NCBI GenBank assembly: GCA_964547985.1 | Contig: CAZJPV010000012.1 | Span: forward strand, 1-54,665 | From: JAPLJU01 sp964547985 | GTDB taxonomy: Bacteria > Desulfobacterota > Syntrophia > Syntrophales > UBA2192 | DNA: 54,665 bases | Reading direction: 5' to 3' | Shown: positions 7,278-15,824 of the stretch, piece by piece | How positions within the stretch are numbered: the stretch's first letter is position 1 | How the letters are laid out: every line of letters begins with the position of its first letter | The notes under the pieces: model-generated | Seen by the model: the letters and a program-made list of their open reading frames with translations, nothing else | Told to the model about the DNA's origin: nothing | The model's database searches: none | Position numbers and translations under genes: made by a program

Positions 7278-9872
7278 TTATTTCTTTTCCAAGGGCTTTC
7301 TGGAAGTCTTCCGGGCGGTTTTCTTGACGGCCTTTTTCGTTTTAGACCTGCCCGCCTTTCCGGCAGTCTTCTTCAGGGACTTCTTCGCCGCTTTCTTTAC
7401 CATTTTCGCTGCCGCCTTTTTCATGACCTTCCTCACGGTCTTTTTCCCGAGAGCCTTCACCCGCTTCTGAAGACTCTTTTCCGTCTTCAGGATGTCCAAG
7501 GTCGTCTTGATGACCGTGTCGGAATTCAGGGACATGCTGTTGATGCCCGTTGCCACGAGGAATCGGGCGAATTCCGGGTAGTCGCTCGGCGCCTGACCGC
7601 AGATGCCGATTTTTTTCTTCATCTTTCTGGCCTTCGTGATGGCACCCCGCACCAGGGCCATGACCGCGTGATCCCTCTCGTCGAAGATATGGGCGACCTG
7701 GGCGGAGTCGCGATCGAGCCCGAGGGTCAGCTGCGTCAGGTCATTGGAACCGATGGAAAAACCGTCGAAGACCTTCCCGAACTCCTCGATCATCACGACA
7801 TTACTAGGGATTTCGACCATCATGTAGATTTCCAGACCGTTCTCCCCCTGGACGAGTCTGTTTTTCTTCATGACATCGACCACCCTTCTACCCTCCTCCA
7901 CGGTCCGGCAGAAAGGGATCATGAGCTTCACGTTGGTGAGGCCCATCTCGTTTCTCACCTTTCTCATGGCCCGGCACTCGAGGGCAAAACCGTCCCTGTA
8001 ACGATCATCGTAGTAACGCGAGGCCCCCCTGAAGCCGATCATGGGGTTTTCCTCCACGGGCTCGAAGTAGGAGCCCCCGACAAGGTTCGCGTACTCGTTG
8101 CTCTTGAAGTCACTCATGCGGACGATGACATCTTTGGGGTAGAAGGCCGCTCCGATCTTGGCCACCCCCTGCGCGAGCCGGTCCACGAAGAAGTCGGCCT
8201 TGTTTGCGTATCCCCGCGTCAGGGTCTCGATCTCCTCCCTGACCTTCGGATCCGTAACCTTTTCGAACTGAATCAGCGCCATCGGGTGAATGCGGATGTA
8301 GTTGTTGATGATGAACTCCAGCCTCGCCAGCCCGACGCCATCGTTGGGAATGGAGGCCAGGTCAAAGGCGATCTCGGGGTTACCGACATTCATCATGATC
8401 CAGGTTTTCGGCCGGGCCATGTTCTTGAGACTCACCCGCTGGAGGTCGTACTTCAGGATCCCCTCGTAGACATTTCCCACCTCGCCTTCGGCGCAGGAGA
8501 CGGTGGCCTCCTTGACATGCGCGAGGGCTTCCGTACCCCGTTTGGTGCCGACGATACAGGGAACGCCCAGTTCGCGGCTGACGATGGCGGCGTGACAGGT
8601 GCGGCCCCCTTTGTTCGTCACAATGGCCGCAGCGATCTTCATGATGGGCTCCCAGTCAGGGTCCGTCATGTCCGTGACGAGGACTTCTCCCCGCTTGAAG
8701 GCCTTGATCTGATCCGCACTCTCGATGACCTGCACGGGACCTACGCCGATCTTGGCGCCGACACTGGTGCCCGAAACGAGAGGCTTCTTTCTCTCGAGAA
8801 GCACAAAGTTTTCGAGAACCGTCAGATCTTTCTGGGACTGGACCGTCTCAGGTCTTGCCTGCAGGATGAAGAGCGCGCCCGTCTCGCCGTCCTTCCCCCA
8901 CTCAATATCCATGGGCTTGAAGAACCCGGCCTCTTTGGAATAGTGACCTTCAATGATCACGGCCCAGCGCGCCAGGGTCAGGATCTCGTCATCCGTGAGA
9001 CAGAACAGGTTTCTCTGCTCCTCCGATACGGGTACGATTTTGGTTGCCTCAGGGCCCCCGCCGGCGCCATAGATCATCTTGACTTCCTTGGAGCCCAGTT
9101 TTTTCTGGATGATCGGTCTGTATTTTTTTCGCAGGGTCGATTTGAAAACATAGAACTCATCGGGGTTCACGGTGCCCTGAACGATGGTTTCACCGAGGCC
9201 GTAGGAGCCCGTGATCAGGACAGCACCTTTAAAGCCTGTCTCGGTGTCGATAGAGAAGATCACGCCGGAGCAGGCCAGGTCGGATCGCACCATCTTCTGG
9301 ACGCCGATGGAAAGAAAGACCGATTCGTGGTCGAATCCCTTGTCCACGCGGTAGGAGATGGCGCGGTCGGTGAAGAGAGAGGCGAAACATCTTTTGCAGG
9401 CATCGATGAGGGCCTCCTCCCCCCGCACGTTCAGAAAGGTCTCCTGCTGCCCGGCGAAGCTTGCGTCCGGAAGGTCCTCGGCTGTCGCTGAACTCCGGAC
9501 GGCCACATCGGTATTCGGCCCGTATTCATCACAGAGTTTCTTGTAGGCATCCACAACGGCCCTCCGGAGGTCTTTGGGCAGTCTGGCGTTGTAGATGAGT
9601 GAGCGTATCTTCTTTCCCCGCTCGTTCAGGTTCTGTATGTCATGCGTGTCCAGGTCCGACAGGATCTTTTTCATTTCCCTTTGAATGCCTGCGGATTCCA
9701 GAAGGTAACGATAGGCTTTGGCCGTCACGGCGTATCCGTCGGGGATACGCACGCCCCTGGAGATCAGATTGCGTCTCATTTCGCCCAGGGAGGCGTTCTT
9801 GCCGCCCACCTCCTTGATGTCCTTCAGCTTGATGTCGTCAAACCATATCACCAGTTTATCCTGCTTCTTCAT
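7278..9872 (-). CDS. ppsA: Phosphoenolpyruvate synthase with lysine-rich C-terminal tail
   Basis: Converts pyruvate and ATP to PEP, AMP and phosphate, for gluconeogenesis. Length is 864 aa. The order is an N-terminal ATP-grasp domain (KNASLGEM at the start), a phosphohistidine swivel domain with the catalytic His427 (GGRTCHAAIVSRELG), and a C-terminal PEP/pyruvate TIM barrel (PMIGFRGASRY, GSNDLTQLTLG, GICGQAPSD). The enzyme normally ends near residue 796. Here a further 68 residues (797-864) hold 25 Lys and 5 Arg mixed with Ala, Thr and Ser, like histone H1 or AlgP tails. The ATG at 9872 is 5 nt after AGGAGG; a GTG at 9875 is an alternative. It stands alone, facing the SpoIID gene at its 3' end. 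Confidence 0.93.
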   Translation of the reverse strand: MKKQDKLVIWFDDIKLKDIKEVGGKNASLGEMRRNLISRGVRIPDGYAVTAKAYRYLLESAGIQREMKKILSDLDTHDIQNLNERGKKIRSLIYNARLPKDLRRAVVDAYKKLCDEYGPNTDVAVRSSATAEDLPDASFAGQQETFLNVRGEEALIDACKRCFASLFTDRAISYRVDKGFDHESVFLSIGVQKMVRSDLACSGVIFSIDTETGFKGAVLITGSYGLGETIVQGTVNPDEFYVFKSTLRKKYRPIIQKKLGSKEVKMIYGAGGGPEATKIVPVSEEQRNLFCLTDDEILTLARWAVIIEGHYSKEAGFFKPMDIEWGKDGETGALFILQARPETVQSQKDLTVLENFVLLERKKPLVSGTSVGAKIGVGPVQVIESADQIKAFKRGEVLVTDMTDPDWEPIMKIAAAIVTNKGGRTCHAAIVSRELGVPCIVGTKRGTEALAHVKEATVSCAEGEVGNVYEGILKYDLQRVSLKNMARPKTWIMMNVGNPEIAFDLASIPNDGVGLARLEFIINNYIRIHPMALIQFEKVTDPKVREEIETLTRGYANKADFFVDRLAQGVAKIGAAFYPKDVIVRMSDFKSNEYANLVGGSYFEPVEENPMIGFRGASRYYDDRYRDGFALECRAMRKVRNEMGLTNVKLMIPFCRTVEEGRRVVDVMKKNRLVQGENGLEIYMMVEIPSNVVMIEEFGKVFDGFSIGSNDLTQLTLGLDRDSAQVAHIFDERDHAVMALVRGAITKARKMKKKIGICGQAPSDYPEFARFLVATGINSMSLNSDTVIKTTLDILKTEKSLQKRVKALGKKTVRKVMKKAAAKMVKKAAKKSLKKTAGKAGRSKTKKAVKKTARKTSRKPLEKK

Positions 9873-9974
9873 CACTACCTCCTGAAGCGTGTTATGTACT
9901 TGAAATCATTGAATATTTATTAAAATCACATTATCAATTTCATTCCCTGAAGTCAACGGAAAAGTACACCGCCA

Positions 9975-10319
9975 TCAACCCATGGCGTCGGTGAGTTTCC
10001 TTCCTCCGAAGACATGCATGTGAAGGTGGAAGACAAGCTGACCGCCGTCGGGGTTCACGTTTATGGTTACACGAAACCCCTTCTCCGCGATGCCCTTTTC
10101 CCGGGCAATTTTCTGTGCGGCCCGGTACATCTCGCCGAGGATGTCCATTTTGTTTTCCTGCAAATCCATGAAGGTCGAAATGTGCTCCTTGGGAACAATC
10201 AGCACATGGACAGGCGCTACCGGATGGACATCGTTGAAAGCCACGATCTTGTCCGTTTCGAGGACCTTGCTTGCGGGGATATTCCCGCGGACAATCTTGC
10301 AGAAGATGCAATCCTTCAT
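9975..10319 (-). CDS. HIT-family (HinT-like) nucleotide hydrolase
   Basis: A 114-aa protein of the histidine-triad family, which hydrolyses purine nucleoside phosphoramidates and adenylylated adducts. N-terminal CIFCKIVRGNIPA may bind zinc. The triad motif HLHMHVFGG near the end contains H98, H100 and H102. A good ribosome site, GGAGG, lies 7 nt before the ATG. It lies 27 nt downstream of hisA and is probably transcribed with the histidine genes. HinT next to his genes is a recurring arrangement, though no metabolic link is proven. Confidence 0.93.
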   Translation of the reverse strand: MKDCIFCKIVRGNIPASKVLETDKIVAFNDVHPVAPVHVLIVPKEHISTFMDLQENKMDILGEMYRAAQKIAREKGIAEKGFRVTINVNPDGGQLVFHLHMHVFGGRKLTDAMG

Positions 10320-10346
10320 GTCAGTCCCTCCTTGAGATGGGTTCCC

Positions 10347-11081
10347 TCACACACGGGAGATTCGGGCCCTGCGGATGGCCTCTTCGAGGGACAGCGCCCC
10401 GGTATAGAGGGCCTTCCCGACGATCACCCCGATGACCCCGTCTTTTTCCACGGCGAGAAGCCTCTCGATATCGGCGATGCCTGACACACCCCCCGAAGCA
10501 ATCACCGGTATGCGAATCGAACGGGCAAGGTCTGCCGTGGCCTCCACATTGACGCCCGTTTCCATCCCGTCCCGCCTGATATCCGTGTAGACAATGGCAT
10601 CGACACCGGCATCCTCATACCCCCGCGCGATGTCCAGAACGGATGCGTCCGTGGCTTCCGTCCAGCCCTGCACGGCGGCCCTCCCGTCCCGCGCATCCAG
10701 GCCGAGGATAATCCGGCCGGGGTATTTTTGACAGGCCGCTTCAACGAATGAACGGTCACGATGCGCCGCCGTTCCGAGGATGACCCTGGACACACCCAGG
10801 TCGAGGTACCCCTCAACGGTTTTCATATCCCGGATCCCGCCGCCGACCTGCACGGGAACGAGTACCGCCTTTGCAACGGCCTCAATGATCCGCCAGTTTC
10901 TCGGGAAGCCTGACCGTGATCCATCCAGATCGACGATATGGATACGCTCGGCCCCCTTCCCCTGCCACTGCAAAGCCATCTCAACAGGAGAATCGGAATA
11001 CACGGTGACTTTCTCGAAGTCGCCCTGCAGGAGCCGCACGCATTTGCCTTCCTGGATGTCAACTGCCGGTATGATGATCAA
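10347..11081 (-). CDS. hisA: ProFAR isomerase HisA
   Basis: The fourth step of histidine synthesis: a (beta-alpha)8 barrel that opens the aminoaldose ring of ProFAR to the aminoketose PRFAR. 244 aa. The general base Asp8 lies in IIIPAVDIQEGKCVRLLQG and the second catalytic Asp in VYTDIRRDGM. Phosphate-binding loops GGGIRD and ASGGVSG are present, marking the two half-barrels. It follows the lipoprotein gene by about 77 nt. hisF and hisH, its usual partners, are not in the window. Confidence 0.95.
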   Translation of the reverse strand: MIIIPAVDIQEGKCVRLLQGDFEKVTVYSDSPVEMALQWQGKGAERIHIVDLDGSRSGFPRNWRIIEAVAKAVLVPVQVGGGIRDMKTVEGYLDLGVSRVILGTAAHRDRSFVEAACQKYPGRIILGLDARDGRAAVQGWTEATDASVLDIARGYEDAGVDAIVYTDIRRDGMETGVNVEATADLARSIRIPVIASGGVSGIADIERLLAVEKDGVIGVIVGKALYTGALSLEEAIRRARISRV

Positions 11082-11158
11082 ACGATTTGTTCCCGTGAGG
11101 ATTCAAACTGACAAAAAAACTGCTTCTGCAACACCCCGCCTTCTGACCTTGATCTTTA

Positions 11159-11821
11159 TCAATCAATACCCGGGTAAGAAGTTAGGATCTCGTCAACGCC
11201 CTCTTCAGCAAGTTCTCTTGCCGTGAGCCACCAGGGTTTCTTGAAAAAAATCGAAGCCTGAAAAAGATTTTCCGTGAGAGACTGCTGGGTCTTGTCGAAA
11301 ATCTTTCCCCAGATCAAAGCCCCGTCTCTCACCCGGATGAGATAAACGCCAAAGGTAACCGACGCGGGTTGCTCCGCCGAAAGGGCGTAGCCCTTCCGCT
11401 CCCGGAAGCAGGACACATACCCGATCACCACGCCGTCGGCCTCCAGTTCCTTCCCGACTTTTCTCAGCTCTTCCGACGGCGTGTCTTTAAGGTCCTGGAG
11501 CGAAACCTGGCTGTAAACCGCCGCCACCCGATCCATGGGAATGACGGTCCATTGTCTGTGGGCACCGAATTTTTCCACAAAGACATCCTGGACAACCATC
11601 TCGGCATTCTGCGGAAGAACACAGGCCGGATAGATGGTCCCGCAGATGGGGCAACGAATAGCCCTGCTGCTCAAATCGTCCGGCACGAGTCTCTGGAAAG
11701 GAACGATGGCGATTCTTTTCAAAACCGCCTTCTCCGTGTCAGATGAAACTCTCAGCTGGTCTTTCTGGGACGCACAACCCGCCATGAAAATCATCAGGCA
11801 GATGAAGAGCGCCGCGGTCAA
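11159..11821 (-). CDS. Conserved lipoprotein of unknown function
   Basis: The lipobox MAGC follows a hydrophobic core (LFICLMIFMAGC), giving an outer- or inner-membrane lipoprotein of about 200 residues. A CPICG pair (residues 38-42) and PACVLPQ follow, then a soluble alpha/beta domain ending in WGKIFDKTQQSLTENLF and a helical region with PWWLTARELAEEG. No enzyme family recognised; the second half resembles small lipoproteins often seen in deltaproteobacteria. The coordinates use the first conventional start, TTG 11821, which has no ribosome site and no positive n-region. The frame continues through KKKRL to an ATT at 11842, 5 nt after GGAGGT, which would give a proper signal peptide. It sits between hisB and hisA. 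Confidence 0.75.
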   Translation of the reverse strand: MTAALFICLMIFMAGCASQKDQLRVSSDTEKAVLKRIAIVPFQRLVPDDLSSRAIRCPICGTIYPACVLPQNAEMVVQDVFVEKFGAHRQWTVIPMDRVAAVYSQVSLQDLKDTPSEELRKVGKELEADGVVIGYVSCFRERKGYALSAEQPASVTFGVYLIRVRDGALIWGKIFDKTQQSLTENLFQASIFFKKPWWLTARELAEEGVDEILTSYPGID

Positions 11822-11977
11822 TAAACGCTTCTTTTTGATAATGGGTTACCTCCAGTAAAGAAAGGAGAAACCCCGTCTGCATCAAGGGGCAGAAGGGGTT
11901 TAAATTCCTCTCATCGGTCAAACACCTGATTTCCTGTTGGGCGCCAGGCGTTAACGATAAGGATATTGAACGGCCGT

Positions 11978-12568
11978 TCAGAGACTCCCCTTGGTCGAGA
12001 GCACTCCCGTGACCTTCTGGTTGAAGCTCACAGCCTCGCTTAGCGCACGGGCAAAGGCCTTGAAGACGGACTCTGCGATATGGTGGTTATTCCTACCATA
12101 CATGACATTGACGTGCAAGGTCATTCCACTGTGATCGGTCAGCGACTTGAAGAAATCCTTCAGGAGCGCGGGATCAAAGTCCCTGATTTTCTTGACGCCG
12201 AAATTGACCTTGAACACCAGATAGGGCCTCCCCGAAATGTCGAGGCTCGCCACACAGAGGCTCTCGTCCATGGGAACCGTTGCGGAACCGTAACGATTGA
12301 TCTTTTCCTTCTTCCCGAGGGCCTCCCTGATCGCCGCCCCCAGGCAGATACCGATGTCCTCCACCAGGTGATGATAATCGACATCGATGTCCCCCCGGCT
12401 TTTGACCTTCAGGTCAAAAAACCCGTGCCTGGCCAGCAGGTTAAGCATGTGATCCAGAAAGGGAATCGTCGTTGAGATGTCTCCTTTCCCGGTGCCATCC
12501 AGACTCAGCTCGATGGTCACATTCGTCTCCGCGGTCTTCCTGGCGATCTTTGCCTTCCTCTTGGCCAT
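11978..12568 (-). CDS. hisB: Imidazoleglycerol-phosphate dehydratase HisB
   Basis: Dehydrates imidazoleglycerol phosphate to imidazoleacetol phosphate in histidine synthesis. 196 aa, monofunctional, without the phosphatase domain of the E. coli fusion. Manganese-binding motifs are present: FLDHMLNLLARHGFFDL near the start, DYHHLVEDIGI in the middle, and the late NNHHIAESVFKAFARAL, the repeated HHxxE signature. Ribosome site AAAGGA is 8 nt before the ATG. It follows hisG by 13 nt, so the two are one transcription unit. Confidence 0.95.
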   Translation of the reverse strand: MAKRKAKIARKTAETNVTIELSLDGTGKGDISTTIPFLDHMLNLLARHGFFDLKVKSRGDIDVDYHHLVEDIGICLGAAIREALGKKEKINRYGSATVPMDESLCVASLDISGRPYLVFKVNFGVKKIRDFDPALLKDFFKSLTDHSGMTLHVNVMYGRNNHHIAESVFKAFARALSEAVSFNQKVTGVLSTKGSL

Positions 12569-12581
12569 CTCTTCGTTCCTT

Positions 12582-13454
12582 TCAGATAACTTTATTCAGG
12601 GAATATTCGATGATGCCCTCGGCGCCGGCCTCCTGAAGGAGGGGAATGAGCTCCCTTACGATGCTGCTGTCCACGACCGTCTCAATGGCATACCACTCCT
12701 CGTTGAAGAGGCCCGATATCGTGGGTGCCTTCAGGGAGGGCAAAAGGAGAACAACCCTGCCCAGGTTCTCCTTTGAGACGTTCATCTTGAGAACGACCTT
12801 CCCCATCGCCTGGAGGGAGCCTACGAGAAGAATCCTGATCTGCTCGATCTTTCTTTTTTTCCACGGATCGGCCCAGGCGTCCTTGTTGGCGATGAGCTGG
12901 GTGTTCGTCTTCATCAGTTCATGCACGACCCGAAGTTTATTCGCCCGGATGGTGCTTCCCGTTTCCGTCACCTCCACGATGGCATCGACAAGGCCTTCGA
13001 CGACCTTGGCCTCCGTCGCCCCCCAGGAAAATTCCACCTGGACGTTGATCTTCCGCTCGGCAAAATATTTCTTCGTAAAGTTCACAAGCTCTGTCGAGAT
13101 CTTCTTTCCCTGGAGGTCTTCGATTTTTTGAATGGGGGAATCTTCCCGCACGACCAGGACCCACCGGGCCTGCTTGGCCAGGACCTTGGAATAAACGAGG
13201 TCCTGAACCACCGCGATTTCCGATCCGTTTTCGAGGATCCAGTCCCGGCCCGTGAGCCCCAGATCCAGTGTCCCCGACTCGACGTATCTGGACATCTCCT
13301 GGGCGCGCACGAGGGTGCAGGAGAGCTCCTCGTCATCGACATCCGGGAAATAACTTCGATCATCATAGGTGATCCGCCACCCGGCTTTCTTGAAAAGGTC
13401 CACGGTGTATGCTTCGAGACTCCCCTTCGGTATACCCAACCGCAACTGCTTCAT
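12582..13454 (-). CDS. hisG: ATP phosphoribosyltransferase HisG (long form)
   Basis: Catalyses the committed step of histidine synthesis, ATP plus PRPP to phosphoribosyl-ATP. At 290 aa it is the long form, which carries its own regulatory domain and does not need HisZ. The PRPP-binding region includes EVTETGSTIRANKL. The C-terminal ~80 residues (VLLPSLKAPTISGL..VIRELIPLLQEAGAEGIIEYSLNKVI-like) are the ACT-like histidine-feedback domain. It overlaps the end of hisI through an ATGA (13451-13454), indicating translational coupling. Confidence 0.95.
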   Translation of the reverse strand: MKQLRLGIPKGSLEAYTVDLFKKAGWRITYDDRSYFPDVDDEELSCTLVRAQEMSRYVESGTLDLGLTGRDWILENGSEIAVVQDLVYSKVLAKQARWVLVVREDSPIQKIEDLQGKKISTELVNFTKKYFAERKINVQVEFSWGATEAKVVEGLVDAIVEVTETGSTIRANKLRVVHELMKTNTQLIANKDAWADPWKKRKIEQIRILLVGSLQAMGKVVLKMNVSKENLGRVVLLLPSLKAPTISGLFNEEWYAIETVVDSSIVRELIPLLQEAGAEGIIEYSLNKVI

Positions 13455-13825
13455 TTGTAGATGTCCTCCGGCTTTTTCACTTGCTTCCCGACAATCTCCT
13501 CCCCGTCACCCTTTACCCTCCGATAAAAACAGCTCCGGTATCCCGTGTGACACGCGGCTTCCCCGAGCTGCTCGACGATGAAGAGCACCGTATCATCATC
13601 GCAGTCGATGCGAATTTCCTTGATGAGCTGGAAATGACCTGACGTCTCCCCCTTCACCCACAGCGTATTCCTGGAGCGGCTCCAGTAGGTCGCCTTTCCC
13701 GTCTCGAGCGTCTTTCTCCAGGCCTCCCGGTTCATGTAGGCCAGCATCAGGACTTCATGGGTCTTGAAGTCCTGGACAATGACGGGGACAAGGCCTCCGC
13801 TTTTTTTGAAATCAGGCTCCACCAT
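13451..13825 (-). CDS. hisI: Phosphoribosyl-AMP cyclohydrolase HisI
   Basis: Opens the adenine ring of phosphoribosyl-AMP (third step of histidine synthesis). The metal- and substrate-binding blocks are present: EVLMLAYMNREAW, RSRNTLWVKGETSGH, DCDDDT and AACHTGYRSCFYR. I use the ATG at 13825 (124 aa) because HisI begins with this sequence and typical length is 110-130 aa. The frame is open to an ATG at 13906, but neither start has a strong ribosome site. No HisE domain is fused. First gene of the hisI-hisG-hisB cluster. Confidence 0.92.
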   Translation of the reverse strand: MVEPDFKKSGGLVPVIVQDFKTHEVLMLAYMNREAWRKTLETGKATYWSRSRNTLWVKGETSGHFQLIKEIRIDCDDDTVLFIVEQLGEAACHTGYRSCFYRRVKGDGEEIVGKQVKKPEDIYK

Positions 13826-13927
13826 GACTGGTTTTCGAATCTCCCCCGGCTGGGAATCAAATACTTTCCACTCCAGTGAAAAGGTCCTGCGGGCGACTTT
13901 TGTCATCCCGAACCCGATGCCATCGAC

Positions 13928-13942
13928 CCGCAGTAACTGCGG
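13928..13942. promoter_or_regulatory. Perfect 15-bp palindrome upstream of hisI
   Basis: CCGCAGT-A-ACTGCGG lies in the 250-nt divergent region between hisI (-) and the small membrane protein gene (+), about 100 nt before hisI. It has the form of a dimeric repressor site. Which regulator binds, if any, is unknown. Confidence 0.35.
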
Positions 13943-14075
13943 ATATTATTTCAAGAATTTTCATTTATCAAGGATTATTTTCCTCGAATTTCATCTTGCC
14001 ACCCCCCTCTTTTTGTGTTACTTACAGGCCGAATTATTTTCCAACTGACTTACGCTCTATAAGGAGGTAACACAT

Positions 14076-14366
14076 ATGTCCGTTTTGATTGGCGGCGGTG
14101 TAGCGGTTCTCTTCGGGCTGATCGGTCTCATCATCTGGTGGCGGGACTTCTTCGTTCTGCTCAAGGGCGGGATCCCGATTATGCTCCTTCTGGGTGGAGC
14201 GCTGGCTGTCTATGTGGGCATCGACGAACTCAGGGAAAAGGTCCGCGAGAGTCAGGAAAGGGAAAAGGAGGAACTGGACAAGGCCCGAACCGAGCTGGAA
14301 AAGGCAAAGGCTGAAGCGGATAAATACCGCGAAGAGCTTGAAAAGATGAAAGGTCCCCAGGGGTAA
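14076..14366 (+). CDS. Small membrane protein with C-terminal coiled coil
   Basis: A 96-aa protein of unknown function. Two hydrophobic segments (about residues 3-20 and 26-47, with GGGVAVLFGLIGLIIWW and GGIPIMLLLGGALAVYVGI) form a helical hairpin. The last 45 residues are a charged heptad-like coiled coil (DELREKVRESQEREKEELDKA onward) that would project into the cytoplasm. A strong ribosome site, AAGGAGGT, lies 7 nt before the ATG, so expression is likely high. It stands alone, divergent from hisI. It could be a membrane scaffold or stress protein, but there is no direct evidence. Confidence 0.8.
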   Translation: MSVLIGGGVAVLFGLIGLIIWWRDFFVLLKGGIPIMLLLGGALAVYVGIDELREKVRESQEREKEELDKARTELEKAKAEADKYREELEKMKGPQG

Positions 14367-14728
14367 ATGCAATTTCGCTGGCGACGCCAGGACGTCCTGG
14401 ATCATTTCAGCACCCTAAAATAGCCTTGACAGGACAGGGAAAATAAAATAATCAGCATACCCTGTTCATGACAACATGCGAGGATCACTCAAAGGCCGTG
14501 AAAGAGAACCGTTTCATAGCATTAGAAATCCGTACCCTCCTTAAGACCTACGTGTATTGATGCCTGCTGTCCATCCCCCGGGTGGGCAAGCAGGCTTCCT
14601 AAGGAAATCCGCATCGTTTTCGCTTCTTTTTCCACCGCGACAAAAAGAATAACCGTGACATGAGTTAAATTCATGCATAAACCCATAATGAAATAAAATC
14701 TGAACAACCTTAAAAACAAGGAGGAAAC
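14367..14728. other. Intergenic region upstream of dctP with promoter-like site and hairpin
   Basis: No gene seen here. A TTGACA at 14426-14431 with TAATCA 17 nt later (14449-14454) is a plausible promoter for the TRAP operon. A strong hairpin lies at 14562-14595: outer arms GCCTGCT and AGCAGGC, with an inner CCATCCC/GGGTGG helix carrying one bulge. No T-run follows, so it is more likely a leader structure or protein site than a terminator. Confidence 0.4.
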
Positions 14729-15757
14729 ATGAAAAGATCGAGATTCATAACCATGATGACGGTCCTCGCCGCGACGATCTTCATATTCACCGGCATCAGT
14801 CGCGCGGCGAACGAAGTCAAGTTGACCTACAGCATCTTCTTCCCGCCCACGCACGTCCAGGCCAAGGCCGGGGAGGCCTGGGCCAAGGAGATCGAAAAAC
14901 GAACGAACGGGCAGGTCAAGATCACCGTCTTCCCCGGTGGGACGCTCACGCCGGCAGACCAGTGCTACGACGGCATCGTGAAAGGCATCTCCGACATCGG
15001 CATGTCCGCCTTCGCGTACACGAGGGGCCGCTTTCCCCTCATGGAGGCCCTGGATCTTCCCCTGGGATACCCGAACGGCTTCGTGGCCACACGGGTGGCG
15101 AATGACTTCCTGAAAGCGATGAAACCCAAGGTACTGGAAGACGTCAAGGTTCTGTACCTCCACGCCCACGGGCCGGGGCTCCTTCACACGAAGAAGCCTG
15201 TTAAAACTCTGGAAGATCTCAAGGGAATGAAGATCCGCTCGACGGGCTTCAGTGCGAAGGTCGTCGAGGCCCTCGGCGCCGTTCCCGTCGCCATGCCCCA
15301 GGGTGCGACCTATGAGTCCCTCCAGAAAGGCGTGGTCGAAGGGACCTTCAGTCCCATCGAGGTGCTGAAGGGATGGAAACAGGCCGAGGTCATCAAATTC
15401 ACGACGGATTGCAGAGGTGTGGGCTACACGACCGCCTTCTTTGTGGCCATGAACCTGAAGAAGTGGAACGCGCTCCCGAAGGACATCCAGAAAATCTTCG
15501 AGGACGTGAGCCGGGAATGGACGGATGTCCACGGGAAGGCCTGGGACACCTCCGACGCCGACGGGCGGGCCTTTACGCTCGGCCTGGGAAACCAGGTGAT
15601 TGAACTGTCGCCGAATGAAGCGGCCCGCTGGAAAAAAGCCGTGAGACCGACGATCAACGGGTACATCAAGGAAACGGAAGCGAAGGGCCTCCCGGCGAAA
15701 AAAGCCGTGAAAACGGCCGAGGATCTCATCACCAAGCACAGCAAGAAAAAGAAGTAG
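14729..15757 (+). CDS. dctP: TRAP transporter substrate-binding protein DctP
   Basis: The periplasmic binding protein of a tripartite ATP-independent periplasmic transporter, which captures organic anions for sodium-driven uptake. 342 aa. Signal peptide MKRSRFITMMTVLAATIFIF ends near ISRAA. DctP hallmarks are PPTHVQAKAGEAWAKEIEKRTNGQVKITVFPGGTL-type start, the KGMKIRS(T) block with Arg as the usual carboxylate-binding residue, and the VPVAMPQGATYESLQKGVVEG hinge region. AAGGAGG precedes the ATG. dctQ and dctM follow. The substrate cannot be read from sequence; C4-dicarboxylates or other carboxylates are typical. Confidence 0.93.
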   Translation: MKRSRFITMMTVLAATIFIFTGISRAANEVKLTYSIFFPPTHVQAKAGEAWAKEIEKRTNGQVKITVFPGGTLTPADQCYDGIVKGISDIGMSAFAYTRGRFPLMEALDLPLGYPNGFVATRVANDFLKAMKPKVLEDVKVLYLHAHGPGLLHTKKPVKTLEDLKGMKIRSTGFSAKVVEALGAVPVAMPQGATYESLQKGVVEGTFSPIEVLKGWKQAEVIKFTTDCRGVGYTTAFFVAMNLKKWNALPKDIQKIFEDVSREWTDVHGKAWDTSDADGRAFTLGLGNQVIELSPNEAARWKKAVRPTINGYIKETEAKGLPAKKAVKTAEDLITKHSKKKK

Positions 15758-15824
15758 TGCGGGCACCGGCCGCGGTCCTCATCACGGGACCACGGCAATC
15801 GAACAGGGAAACAGGGGAAAGAGG

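Noticed and set aside
7668..9491. A 607-codon open frame (+) antisense to PEP synthase
   Set aside because: It is the mirror of the well-supported ppsA frame; composition is typical of antisense shadow frames in GC-rich genes, with no motif.
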